This document shows positions 22,391-34,639 of a stretch of DNA of 64,000 nt, one piece after another. The number at the start of each line of letters is the position of its first letter. The stretch's first letter is position 1. Source of the stretch: Halicephalobus mephisto (lineage: Eukaryota > Nematoda > Chromadorea > Rhabditida > Panagrolaimidae); assembly GCA_009193035.1 (NCBI GenBank), contig SWDT01000079.1, forward strand, positions 153,206-217,205, written 5' to 3'. The notes below the pieces were generated by a model. That model ran no database searches, was not told where the DNA came from, and worked only from the letters and a program-made list of their open reading frames with translations. A program made the position numbers and the translations under genes.

Positions 22391-24044
22391 CTGAGTGGAA
22401 AATTGGAAATTTTAATTTTTATATGGATGTTTTTTGAACTTTGTAAAACCTTCGTAAAGCTCGAATTTTGTTGCGTTTAGTCTAAACCGGAAAATTTTGG
22501 AAAATAGCTTAAGGATGATTTTTTAAAATGTTTATGAAAAATGTTTTTATTTTTTTATAAAAAAGCTTTTGAACCTTGAAAATCACATAAACACAAAGTT
22601 AAACAATTTTTTCGGTCTTGATTGGAAAATTTGGAAATTTCTTATTCAAAATTTTTTTGAATTTTGTCAAAAATCTTTAATTTTTAGAAAAATATAATTT
22701 CCGAACTTTTATACTTTTTATAAACTCAAAATTTTACACTTTTGGGTCCTGACTGGAAAAATCGAAAATTTAATATCAAGTTTTTTTTGAAATTTTATAA
22801 TTTTTATGAACTCAAAATTTTATACTTTTTGGTCCTGACTGGAAAAATTTAAATTTTCGTGTTGAGACGTTTTTTGAAACTTTTGTGGATATTTTTATTT
22901 TCACAACAATGTGATTTTAGTATGTTTTAGAACTTCTGTAAACATGGGGTTTTGCAATCTTTAGTCTCAACTGTGAAATTCCAAACATTTTTATTGAGAC
23001 AGTTTTCTTCAATTTTATTCGGAAAATTCTATTTTTATAAAATTCTGATTTTCGAATTTTTCGACACCCCCATATGTAAAAATTTTTTACATTCTTATTC
23101 GAACTATAAAGTTTCGAAAAATTAAAATTTTTTAAAATTTAAATATTTTTTAAAATTTAAATATTTTTTTAAATTTTAATTTTTTTTAACATTTTTTTAA
23201 AATTTTAATTTTTTTTTTGAAAATTTTTGGAAATTTAAACTTTTTTTTGAACATTTTTGGAAATGTGCAAAACCCCCGTAAATATTGAATTTCGCAATTT
23301 TTGGTTTCAACTGGAAAATTTTCGTAGGATAATTTTTAAAACGTTTTTTTTCTAATAGTGTTTTTTCTACTCGGTTGATTTTTCGCTTTTGACATCAAAG
23401 TCAAATTTCTGCATTTCCTGAAATGTCCCGATTTCAATATTGACGTTTTTTAAAATTTAAAAATTTTGAAAATTAAAAAAATTAAAAACTTAAAAATTTA
23501 AAATTTAAAATTTAAATTTATTTTAAAATTTTGAAATTTAATAAATTAAAAATTTAAACTTATTTAAAAACTTAAAAACTTAAAAATTTTAAATTTAAAT
23601 ACTTTTTTGAATTTTTTTTGAATATTTTTTAAAATTTAAATTTTTTTGAATATTTTTCGAAATTTAAATTTGTTTAAAAATTTAAAAACTTATGTAAAAA
23701 CTTAAAAATTTTAAATTTTAAAATTCTGCAAAAATTGCAATTTTTAATCTTGGGCAGTTGTTTTGGGATTTAAAAACAAAAATTTTTTCGATAATTTTTT
23801 AAACAAAAATTTTTAAAGTTGTTTTTTAAAATTGACTTTCGTAAAAGTCTGAATTTGACGTTTTTCATACGTCTTCGATATCAGTTTTTGACCATTCTGA
23901 CCTTTTTTGTTTCTTTTTTTAAATAAATGACAGAAAACACGTATTTTTCTTATTCCGGGTTTTCGTTTCAATTTTCATTTACTATCAAGAAATTTGAGCT
24001 TTTTCTTTGTGCTTTTATGGCCAAGCTGACGATCCAGAACGCGA

Positions 24045-24475
24045 TATTAGGAAAATTTTGAAATATAAAAATTTGAATTTTTCGGAAAATTAGATTTATT
24101 TTATTAATCTTAAAATTACTGTATCTGAGATGTTAGAAGATTTTTGAAATATAAAAATTTGAATTTTTCGGAAAATTAGATTTATTTTATTAATCTTAAA
24201 ATTACTGTATATGAGGTGTTAGAAAATTTTGAAATATAAAAATTTAAATTTTTCGGAAAATTAGATTTATTTTATTAATCTTAAAATTACTGTATCTGAG
24301 GTGTTAGAAGATTTTTGAAATATAAAAATTTGGATTTTTCGGAAAATTAGATTTATTTTATTAATCTTAAAATTACTGTATATGAGATGTTAGAAAATTT
24401 TGAAATATAAAAATTTAGATTTTTTAGAAAATTAGATTCATTTTATTAATTTTAAAATTACTATTTAAGAAGAGA
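24045..24475. repeat. About 90 bp tandem array
   Basis: Five copies of gaaatataaaaatttgaatttt, cggaaaattagatttatttt, attaatcttaaaattactgtat and ctgaggtgttagaa. Copies are more than 90 percent alike by eye, indicating recent expansion. Confidence 0.85.
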
Positions 24476-24879
24476 TGTTTAAAAATTCTGAACTTTTTGG
24501 TCCTGGAACGAAAACTTACTTTATATTTGTTTTTTTTTGTTTTTTATTGATTAACTTATCAATACAAAAATAAGGTACTGTATATAATTTTTGCTTTAAA
24601 AATTCAAATCAACTTTTGTCCTGGAACGAAAACCTTTGTTTTTTTTTGGTTTTTATTGATTAACTTAACAATTCCAAATAATTTATTATTCAAAATTTTC
24701 GAAATTTAATATGTTTGAATCGGTCCTGGGTCCCGGTGAGAAAATCTGATTTACTGTAAATCCACATTTTTATATGTTAAACTAACAATGTAGAAATACA
24801 GTATTTGATTTTTTTATTTTTAATAATTTTGCACAATTATTAATTTTTTTACAAATTCCGTTAAATTTTAGAAAAATTG

Positions 24880-25230
24880 TTTGAAATTTGGTTTTCCGTT
24901 TTTATTAGAATTTACAAAATTGGTCCCGAAACGATTTTTATTTTTTGCTAAAAATTACTCAAAATTGGTCCCGAAACGATTTTGTTTTTTACTAAAATTT
25001 CTCAAAATTGGTCCTGAAACGATATCTATTTCTTACTAAAATTGGTCTTGAAACGACTTTTTTTAACTAAAAATTTCTCAAAGTTGGTCCTGGAACGATT
25101 TCTGATTTTTCATCTGAGATTTTTCTGAATTTCTTCTAAGACGACTTTTTAACTTTATTTTCGCAATTTCGAAGATTTTGTTCTTTAATTTCCCAAACTG
25201 GTCTCGAAACGATTTGCCTTCGAAAATGAA
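24880..25230. repeat. Short array of aaattggtcccgaaacgat words
   Basis: Seven copies of attggtcc(c/t)g(a)aacgatt spaced 35-60 bp apart. The word belongs to the GGTCC-x-ACGAA class scattered through introns and spacers of the whole window. It ends about 150 bp before the receptor's first coding exon. Confidence 0.75.
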
Positions 25231-25390
25231 TGGTTTACTTTTTCGGGTGATCTGCTTCGGACAAAAACTAAATTTTCCGTTTTTAGTGTAATTTTTTTGC
25301 ACAAGTTTCTTTCTGATTTCGTTCCGCGTCGTCTGAGCTTTTGCTTCTTTTTTTTTCCGAAATAATTTTAATAACGATATTTCAGGAAGA

Positions 25391-25399
25391 ATGTCGTAG
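25391..25399 (+). promoter_or_regulatory. Mini upstream ORF (ATG TCG TAG) in the receptor leader
   Basis: The first coding exon begins after a tttcag at 25385. Six bases into it is a three-codon open frame, ATG TCG TAG, ending 18 bases before the chosen start at 25418. Such minimal frames can lower initiation at the main start. The acceptor could also be a spliced-leader site. Presence is direct; effect is inference. Confidence 0.4.
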
Positions 25400-25417
25400 T
25401 CCCGGGTCCTTCCAGAA

Positions 25418-28400
25418 ATGGTCGTCGGACACTCGACCTCGTGGCGGGCCGACCCTGCGGGGAAGGGAGCTCTAGGGATCGACGAGACTCCAATTATCCA
25501 GTCTCAGGTCTTGAAGGCCGTCATGGACACTCTCTCGAATATGCTCAATAATACTGCCTCCGGTTATTTAGGAAATGAGTCCTTATTTAAAGATTCCGGG
25601 ATGAACACCAGTTTTGTCGACAAAAAATTGAAAGAATTCATCGCTTCTGACGCTCCTGAAAGTTACCTCGGAATCGGAGATTCCACAAAAGCCCTGGTTG
25701 TGGTTAGTTTTCATTTGGAAAACAATTTTAAACAAAATTCAATGAAAAATTCTAAAATTTTCCAAAATTCACTGAAAAATTCTAAAATCTTCGAAAATTT
25801 TAGAATCTCAGAATTTTTCAGAATTTATTAATTGAATTTTAAAATCTTCGAAAATTTCATAATTTTGTAGAATTTTTCAGAATTTATCAATTGAATTCTT
25901 AAATCTTCGAAAATTTCACAATTTATTAATTCAATTTTGAAATTTCTGGAATCTGGAACCAACTTTAGGGACATTGCAGAATTCTATGGACACTTTTAGA
26001 ATTTATTTAACAATTATCAAATATTTTAGAATTTTGAAAAAAGTTTTAAAATATTCGGAAATTTTACAGAAACCTGTAGAATCCATGATAAAATTCTAGA
26101 AGCTTCTAGAATCCATCAGGAGATTTTGAATTTTTACAGTATCCGTAAGAAGCCTCCAGAATCCATCAAGAGATTCTGAAGTTCCTGAAGGTCTTTTTGA
26201 AACTTTTCGAATTTTCCAGAATCTTATAGAAGCTTCTTGAATTTTTCAGAATCCTTCTTAATTCAATAAAAAATTCCAAAATTTTCGAAAACGTCGAGTT
26301 TTTCAGAATTCACTGAGGATTTAAAAAATATTAAAAATCCCAAAATCCTCGGAATTTTAGACTTTAGAAAATTTCAAACTTTTTATGTCGATGGATTTCA
26401 GATCGTGATAGGTGTGATATTCGCAGTGGCGACGACCCTGGGAAATCTGATGGTGATGGTCTCGTTCAAACTCGACAAACAGCTCCAATCGATAAGTAAT
26501 TATTTTTTATTTTCCCTAGCTGTTGCTGACATCACGATAGGGGTGATTTCGATCCCTTTGATGACGTACTATACGGCGACGGGGTACTGGGGGATCGGGT
26601 ACACCATGTGTCAATTCTGGCTCTGTATCGATTATCTGATGTCGAACGCCAGTGTTTTGAATCTTTTATTAATCTCGTTCGATCGGTATTTTTCCGTCAC
26701 GAGACCTTTGACCTACAGACCTCGAAGAACAACGAGAAAAGCCATGACGATGATTGCCTGTACTTACATAGTGTCCCTGATACTGTGGCCCCCCTGGATC
26801 ATCTCCTGGCCCTACATCGAAGGGGAATTCACGATCGAACCCGGAGCTTGTGTTGTCCAATTCCTAGAAACAAATCCTTACGTTACTGTAGGCACAGCCG
26901 TGGCCGCCTTCTATCTGCCAGTCACGATAATGATTATTCTTTATTCACGGGTGTACTGTGAGACAAAACGACGTCAGAGAGAATTTCGAAAACTTCAAGC
27001 CGGACAGGTCCGTTTTATTTTCATTTTTCTCACAAGTCTTCCTCCTTAAATCCTTCAAAAACCCAACAAAATCCAAATTAATTCATGTTTTAGATGTTTA
27101 CACCGACAGAGCTCGGGGCAACTTCGGTGTTGCAGCAGCTCTCCCTGCCGCTTCTCTTGGTCCGTTTATCATTAATCCTCTTTCTTTCTATTAACAAACT
27201 TATTCGGTTCTACATACAGTACACACAAAAATCGATACATAGTATACAATGCTGATCTGTTAAAAGATGTATCGGATATATTGTATTCGATGTACTGATA
27301 CGTCGAGTTGATATCCGTATATTGCATCTGATAGATCTATATATTAAGACATTTTCGATGTATCGAATACATTATATTCGATTACAGATGCGTTATATTT
27401 AATGTATAAGTGCATTGGAACAACTCTGATGTATTGACACATTAAGCACGATGTCGATGTATTGTATTTGTTCTGTAGATACATTAAAACGGTTTTGATA
27501 TATCAGATATATTGTATTCAATGTACTGATACATCAAGTTGATATCAACGCATTATATACAATGTATCGATATGTTGAAACAGCTTCTATGTATCATAAA
27601 CATTAAGTTGATGTTGGTGCATTATATTCAATACATCGATATGCTAAAATAGTTTCGATGTATCGGATACATTATATTCGATGTATAGATATACTAAGTG
27701 TAATATCGATGCATTGAATATACTGTATGAATACATTAGAATAGCTCTAATGTATTAGATACATTAAGTACAATATCGATGTATTATATTCCATGTATCA
27801 ATACATTAACACGACTTTGATGTACTAGATACATTGTATTCAATATATTGATATACTAAGTACAATATCGATGTATTATATTCCATATATTTAGTACATC
27901 AAAACGGTTTTAATGTACTGATACATTATATTCAGTATATCGATATACTAAGTACAATATCGATGTATTATATTCCATATATTTAGTACATGAAAACGGT
28001 TTTAATGTACTGATACATTGTATTCAATATATCGATATACTAAGTACAATATCGATGTATTATATTCCATATATCAATACATTAAAACGACTTTGATGTA
28101 CTAGATACATTATATTCAGTATATCGATATACTAAGTACAATATCGGTCCATTAAATGTTATATCGATGAATTGTATATAAGTTACCAATATCCTAAGTT
28201 GATATTGATGCATTGTATTTAATGTATCTGATACATTAGAGCTGTTTTAATGTATCTTTTTGTGTGTAGTACAGTCTATGTCTCCAATTATTGAATTTTA
28301 TTTTGATAAACTTTTAGGAATTATAATTCTGCAAAAAATTTTGAAATTTTTCAGAATTTGATAGATTTTCGAATATTTTCTAAAATTTCGAAGACGATTT

Positions 28401-31400
28401 TGGAATTCTGTAAAAACTTGAATTTTCTAAAATCCTTCAGAATCTAATGTTTTTAAAATTTCATAAATATTTGAAGAATTTTTAAATATTTTTTTTATTT
28501 TAGAATTTTGTGATTTAAAAAAGTTTTAAAATAATTCCTAAAAATTATTAAAAATTAAACTTCAATTTTCGGAGATGTGGATTTTCTTTTTTTTATTTTT
28601 TCGATTATTTCAGTTATCAGTGTCTCGTTTTTGTCCAAATTAAAAATCAAAAATCAAAATTGAAAAATTTTCGTTATAAAACATAAATTACAATTTTTCA
28701 GATTTATATTTTCAAAAAATTTCTCACCACGAAAATTCCGACTTTTCGTTTTAGGACACAAATTACAATTTTTTTTAATTTTTAATTTTTATATTTTTTA
28801 TAAACTTTCCTACCACGAAATTTTTGACTTTTCGTTTTAAAACACAAATTATAATTTTTGTTTCAATTTTGAATTTTCACAAAATTTCTTACAACGAAAA
28901 TTCCAACTTTTCGTTTCAAGATTCAAAAATATTTTAAATCAAAGTTTTTTAAATTTGAATTTTTATAGATTTTTTATTACAAAATTTTTGAATTTTAAAA
29001 TTTGAATTTTTGTAAATTTTTTATTACGAAATTTCCGAATTTTTTAATTTGAATTTTTACAAATTTTTTATTACGAAATTTTCATATTTTTAAATTTCGA
29101 TTTTTACAAATTTTTTATTACGGAATTTCCGAATTTTCAAATTTAAAATTTGAATTTTGATTATTAATTTCGACAAAACGGAGCTTTATTTAATCTTACA
29201 TCAATCTCGTGGATTCGTCTTGTGTATTTGTGTTCTGTCATCCATGGATTTCGTACTTATTATTTTTATTTTTATTTTGACCTTTAGTTTTTTTTCTTTT
29301 GTTTTATAAAAAAGAGGAAGTTGAAAAACGTTTTTCAGATGAGAAACAGGACTAGTGGATCCGGAGCCCCAAATACTCTGGACAATTCAGGGTCCATGAA
29401 GAGGAAACAATTATTTCCCTTCATGGACGGATTCATCAAGCCGAGAATTGAGTGGGTTTTAAAAATAAAAACTGATTTTTTAGAAAATTAGAAAATTTTA
29501 AAGAAAAATTGATTTTTTAGAAAATTAGAAAATTTAAATTTTTAGAATTTTCTAGAAAATTTTAAAATAAAAATTGATTTTTTAGAAAATTTTAAAATAA
29601 AAATTGCTTTTTTAGAAAATTTTAAAATAAAAATTGATTTTTTAGAAAATTTTAAAATAAAAACTGATTTTTTAGAAAATTTAAATTTTTAGAGTTTTTA
29701 GAAAATTTTAAAGAAAAATTGATTTTTTAGAAAAGTAGAAAATTTAAATTTTTAGAATTTTTTAGAAAATTTAGATTTTTAGAACTTTTTATAAATTTAA
29801 GAAAAAAAATTAATTTTTTATAAAATTAGGAAATTTCGAAGAAAAATTAATTTTTTTATAAAATTAGAAAACTTTAAAAATATTGTAAAATTTTTCGATT
29901 TTGCTTAAATTTTTTTAAAACAAATGATAAATAGTACTGATAACTTATTTCATCTTGGATTTTGGTGAACTAACCTGGATTTAAGGAAATTGATCATCAA
30001 AAAAATTTAAACTGATTCGGTCTTGAAAATACTAATAATTTTATTTTTAGTAAAAAAGACCGACGATATTCTTGGTTCAGAGCTTGTACAGGAAGAAGCG
30101 AATTTTCTTCTGAAGAAAGTTCGGAAGTTCTTCAAAACAACATCGACGACACTTCAGTGACTTCTTCAGTTTATGCTACCTCATTAACCAGGAAATCTGT
30201 CAAGGCTTCAAGTACCCCTGGGGGTCCGGAAGAATCCACCAGTCAGGAGACTTCTGGAGATCCTCAAAGTCCTCGAGAAAAAAATAAACTTGCCAATGGA
30301 TCTGGGTCTTCTGGAAACCGCTTCAGATCAAGAAATGCTTCAGAAAAACCCATCCTTCACACCTACACCGTCCTCATCGAACTCCACGATGGGGGCAAGA
30401 GGCCTTCTGTCAGGTTGTCTTCCTGTGACACCGAAACCTGCAAGTAAGTAAATTAAATTTTGTAAATTTCAAATTTTAAAATTAAAAATCTTGTAAAATT
30501 TAAATTTTAAAATAAAAATAAAATTCCTGTGAAATTTAAATTTTAAAAATAAAAATTTCGTAAATTTCAAATTTTAAAATAAAAATCTTGTAAAATTTAA
30601 ATTTTAGAATAAAAATTTCATAAATTTTAAATTTTTCAAGATAAAATTTAAATTTTAAAATAAAAATTTTGTAAAATATTTATCTTTCAAGTTCTGTAAT
30701 TTTGGAAAATTAGAAATCTACTGTAAAATAATTTCGAAAAAAAATTATTAGTTTTCATTGAAACAAGTTGAAAAAAAGTTATTTTTTATTTTTAAAAATT
30801 TTTTGTAAAATAATTTCGAAAAAAGTTATTTTTTATTTTTAAAAATTTTTGTAAAATAATTTCGAAAAAAGTTATTTTTAATTTTTAAAAAATTTTTGTA
30901 AAATAATTTCGAAAAAAGTTATTTTTAATTTTTAAAAAATTTTTGTAAAATAGTTTCGAAAAAAGTTATTTTTTATTTTTAAAATTTTTTTGTAAAATAA
31001 TTTCGAAAAAAGTTATTTTTTATTTTTTATTTTTAAAAATTTTTGTAAAATAATTTCGAAAAAAGTTATTTTTTATTTTTTATTTTTAATAATCGATATT
31101 TATTTCAGTATTGGGCCTTCTTCCATCCGGCCACCGATGCGGAAACGAAGCCGTAGTGATGTTACGGTAACTTTGGACGACTTGAAGCGGGTTTCTCTGA
31201 GTGCCACGGGTATGGGGACCGGGGCATTGTCCGCCCAAGGAAGTCAAAAATCACACGGGTCAGAACAACAAAATGGAAAAACCAAGGGCGGAATAGAGAA
31301 GACTGATACGGTAAGTTTGAATTTTTATTTTAAAAAATAATTTTATTTATTTAAGAGAAAAAGTGAGAAAGAACGTCGAAAAAACGAAAGAAAACAAGAC

Positions 31401-32388
31401 AGCAAAGCTGCCAAGACCCTTTCGGCCATCCTCATCGCCTTCATCGTCACGTGGACTCCTTACAATGGCAAGTCTTCTTTATACTAGAATTTTGTAGCTC
31501 CCAAAATCTTCTGAAGAGATTCTGAAATTTTTAAGAACTTTTTAGATATTTTTGTAACTTTCGAAATTTTCTAAGGAGATTCTGAAGCTTTTAAGAACTT
31601 TTTAGATATTTTCGTAACTTCCAAAATCTTCTGGGGAGATTTTGAAGCCTTCTAAAGTTTTAAAGAATTTTTTAAATATTTTTGTAACTTTCAAAATCTT
31701 CAAAGGAGATTCTGAAGTTTTTAAGAACTTTTTAGATATTTTTGTAGCTCCCAGAATCTTCTGGGGAGATTTTGAAGCCTTCTGAAGCTTTTAAGAATTT
31801 TTAAAATCTTTTTTTAATTTTCAAAATCTTCTGAGGAGATTTTAAGACTTTCTAGAATCCAGTAAAATGATATAAAACTTACGAACTTTTTAGAAGTTCC
31901 TAGAGTCTCCCAGAATCTTGTGGGAGATTTTGAAATTTTTAAGAACTTCTTAAGTATTTTCGTAGTTTCCAGAATCCTATGAGGAGATTCTGAAACCTAG
32001 TATTCAGTAGAATGTTTCGAAATTTTTATGTTTTTTAAAAAATCTCGAAATATTTCTACAGTACTCTAACCCATTATGACGAGAATTAAATTAAAAACAA
32101 ATGTATCTAAAAATTACGAAATATTATTAAAGTCATTTTTAAAATTATTTAAAATAAATTTTAGTTGTTGTTTGTTGGGAAGCTTTCTTCCCGAACTCGA
32201 TCCCTGACGACATCTTCGCTCTTTCTTACTTCCTGTGCTACGTCAACTCGACCATCAACCCCCTCTGCTACGCCCTCTGCAACGCTCGATTCCGACTCAC
32301 TTACATGAGGATTCTTCGATGTCGCTTCAAAATGGAGCGAGGAGGTCAAAATGGCCTCTACCGTAATGCTTATCTTCGACGGGCTTAA
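25418..32388 (+). CDS. gar-3: Muscarinic acetylcholine receptor (G-protein coupled), GAR-3 type, 666 aa
   Basis: Eight coding exons: 25418-25702, 26402-27007, 27094-27159, 29339-29451, 30051-30443, 31109-31310, 31356-31467, 32165-32388. Phases agree throughout. Residues 1-95 form an extracellular tail with N-glycosylation sequons (NNT, NES, NTS). Helices 1-5 are in exon 2: Asp172 in IDYLMSN is the amine-binding residue of helix 3, DRY is 189-191, and Cys165/Cys245 can form the conserved disulphide. Residues about 285-555 are a long third intracellular loop rich in Ser, Thr and Arg. Helix 6 ends TWTPYN (587-592) and helix 7 carries NSTINPLCY (620-628). The CWEAFFPNSIP loop and the ending RILRC match the nematode Gq-coupled class as I remember it. 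Intron 7 uses a GC donor (AATG|gcaagt), needed to keep frame. The small exon 27094-27159 is the least certain. AATAAA is at 32571. Confidence 0.9.
27214..28275. mobile_element. 1.06 kb non-coding element with terminal inverted repeats, inside a receptor intron
   Basis: The left end reads tacagtacacacaaaaatcgatacat; the right end, reverse-complemented, reads actgtactacacacaaaaagatacat. Between them are about ten diverged units of roughly 90 bp rich in TGTAT/ATACA and ATCGAT, many themselves quasi-palindromic (for example gtactgatacattatattc and tcgatatactaagtacaatatcgat). No transposase frame exists, so it would be non-autonomous. It shares the ACACAAAAA end motif with the 150 bp hairpin family. 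A 76 bp relative lies at 33891-33966. Confidence 0.6.
28620..29130. repeat. Degenerate array in the receptor intron
   Basis: Repeats of ttcttaccacgaaaatt(c)ccgactttt and cgttttaaaacacaaattac at 28620-28930, followed by four copies of gaatttttacaaattttttattacgaaatttc at 28960-29130. Intron context; no coding potential. Confidence 0.65.
29460..29900. repeat. 33 bp AT-rich array in the receptor intron
   Basis: About ten copies of attgattttttagaaaattttaaaataaaa. Many contain tttttag, so the real acceptor at 30050 lies in a background of decoy acceptors. Confidence 0.75.
30460..31085. repeat. Two AT-rich arrays in the receptor intron
   Basis: Copies of cttgtaaaatttaaattttaaaat at 30460-30670. 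Then seven near-identical 52 bp copies of ttttgtaaaataatttcgaaaaaagttattttttatttttaa at 30770-31085, ending just before the acceptor at 31108. Confidence 0.8.
31490..32040. repeat. About 60-65 bp tandem array in the GC-AG intron
   Basis: Seven copies of gaagcttttaagaacttttt, agatatttttgtaactttc, and aaaatcttctgaggagattct. It fills most of the intron that starts with the GC donor at 31468. Confidence 0.75.
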
Positions 32389-33890
32389 GTCCATGTCTTC
32401 AATGCTCAGATTTCATCTCTGGATCCTCTTCAACAATCAGATACAATTTCTTCTTTCATCCAAAAAGTTATCAACCAAAGAGATTCGTACAGTATTGGTG
32501 CTAATCTATTGATTTATTTTTGTGCCAAAGATGAAATTTTTGATTTTTTGCAAAATTGAAATTTATAAAGAATAAAATTTAAAAGTTGTTTAATAATGCG
32601 AAAATTAATGATGTGCGAAATTGATAATCAGATTGAATATCATCCAAATAAGATGTAATATCTCAGAAAATCTTTGATATGTATTTCTGATGAGAAGTTG
32701 GCTTACTGTATTTAGTGTTGGTGTCTTCTTGGAGATATTGTGTTTTTAAAAAATATCCGTGTATGATGGAGAATGAAGTTCAATGTGCTTAATGATCTTT
32801 ACAAAGTCCATATTGTGTCACAATGTTTCGAAAAACTCAATCAACGACCAGAAAGATTAGTTTACTTTTGGATTGTAGTCATCTGGACAGAAGTGCCTTC
32901 ACCATTTGTCTTAGATATAATCAATCAAAGATATTTGACATTTATCTTTGCAATAGTAACCAACAATTTTCACAGTCCTGATATACTATCTTCTACTATA
33001 GAAATCCCTTGTTTTTTATTTCGTAATCAATCAGACAGAAGAGTTCTCACTATCTGTCTTAGATATAATCAATGAAGGATACTTGACACTTACTTCTACA
33101 ATCGAACTTGAATATAAAATACCCCTTTGGGACCGGGTAAAGCGTATATTATAAGGAGGGATATATCATAGCGGGGATAAATTTGAAGGCAGACTAACCA
33201 AACTCACTCACACCGTATGTTATAACAAGAAATATGCTATAGCAGGGTATCTTGTATCCAAGTTCTATTGTATAATAGCAATATATCGTCTTCACAATTG
33301 TAATATAGAATCTTCTACTATAGAAATCTCTTGTTTTTTATCTCGTAATCAATCAGATAAAAGAGTTCTCGCTATTTGTCTTAGATATAATCAATAAAGG
33401 ACACTTGACACTTACTCCTGTGATAATAACATATCGTCTTCACAATTGTAATGTACTATCTTCTACTATAGAAATCCCTTGCTTTTTATTCCATAATCAG
33501 TCAAGTAGAGATATTCACACCTTTTGTTTTAAATATTGTCAGCAAGAAATAAAGAATACTTAACGCTTGTTTGTAAAGTAAAATTCAAGAATTTTCACAC
33601 TTGTGATATGGAATTTTGGATCAAAGGAAAAATCTGTTTTACTACACCTTTGTTGAATTATTGTTCCTTTGAAGGCACGAGACACATGTTGTTCTTAATT
33701 GCAGACAAGCGGCACATCAGAGATGTTGGGAAATTTCCAAATCGATGTTCGTTAACTACTTAACTACAAAGACTCTAATTCTGAAGTTCCGCAGATGTCA
33801 GACCCTGGAGTGTTATTGAGAAACCGAAGAACCAGAAGGAGATGAAATATATACAGCAGAAGGAACAAAAGGTAGTTCATATACGAAAAA
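32389..33890. other. Receptor 3' region and a 110 bp repeat (32860-33530)
   Basis: The likely 3' UTR follows the stop at 32388, with AATAAA at 32571-32576. From 32860 three to four diverged copies of tagaaatcccttgttttttat, ttcgtaatcaatcaga, agagttctcactatctgtcttagatataat and aaggatacttgacactta lie in tandem. The remaining 33530-33890 is single-copy AT-rich DNA without a gene. Confidence 0.55.
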
Positions 33891-33966
33891 TACACACAAA
33901 AAGGATACTTAAAATAGTTCTGATGTATCGGACACATTATATACCATGTGTCTTTCTCTGTGTGTA
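33891..33966. mobile_element. Short (76 bp) inverted-end relative of the 27.2 kb element
   Basis: It starts tacacacaaaaaggatac and ends gtgtctttctctgtgtgta, which is its approximate reverse complement. The interior gttctgatgtatcggacacattatataccatg uses the same words as the 27.2 kb element (tgatgtatcggatacattatattc). It looks like an internally deleted or unamplified copy. Confidence 0.5.
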
Positions 33967-34029
33967 GAGACAGATGAGTTATATGAAAGAAACAGAGGAA
34001 ACTAAGTGATATAAGGAAAAAAATTTATA

Positions 34030-34390
34030 TAAAAGAAGGATCAAAATCAGACGAGATATAAACAAACTAATTACATAAGAAATAAATGATATAAGAAACA
34101 AAAAAAGATGTATATAAAAGAAGCATCAAAACGAGGTGATATGTATAGAGAAGGATCAAAATAAGATGATATATATAGAAGGATCAAAATGAGATGATAT
34201 ATATAGAAAAATCAAAATGAGATGATATATGTATAGAAGGATCAAAATGAGATAACTTATATAGAAATATCAAAATGAGATAACTTATATAGAAATATCA
34301 AAATGAGATGATATATATATAGAAATATCTAAATGAGATAACTTATATAGAAATATCAATATGAGATAACTTATATTTAAAAAATAGAAA
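34030..34390. repeat. 28 bp array of AATGAGATGATATATATAGAAGGATC
   Basis: About twelve copies, the later ones changing to gagataacttatatagaaatatcaa. It is purine-rich on the plus strand. It ends next to the candidate exon at 34.5 kb. Confidence 0.8.
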
Positions 34391-34489
34391 CATATTTCTT
34401 CTACGGAAAAAAATTTTATATAAAAAAATCAAAATTAGATAAAATATAAAAAAATGATTTTTTTGGAATTTAAAAAACAAAATTCTTTC

Positions 34490-34605
34490 AATGGTTTCGA
34501 ATAGAAAGTCCGTCCCCTTTTTGAGATAATCCGAAGTCGGTACTTCTTTAATGACGTCTACCAGATGGCCGACTGCGTAACCCTCGATCGAATCCAGCAA
34601 AGGAG
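34490..34605 (-). other. Candidate isolated exon, minus strand, unassigned
   Basis: A GC-richer unique patch on the minus strand follows a ttttgacag acceptor at about 34641 and a second possible acceptor (aacaaag) nearer 34610. One frame reads LLDSIEGYAVGHLVDVIKEV and continues TSDYLKKGTDFLFETIERIL. Another frame of the same exon is also open for about 26 codons. No matching exons are found around it and I do not recognise the sequence. It may be one exon of a gene whose other parts are lost or missed, or a gene remnant. No good GT donor is visible after it. Confidence 0.3.
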
Positions 34606-34639
34606 ATAGATTTGTCTTTGTTCTCCGTTTTTAGGAATG

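Noticed and set aside
26608..26961. Open frames overlapping the receptor exon in other frames and on the minus strand
   Set aside because: Shadows of the receptor coding sequence, whose frame shows all helix motifs.
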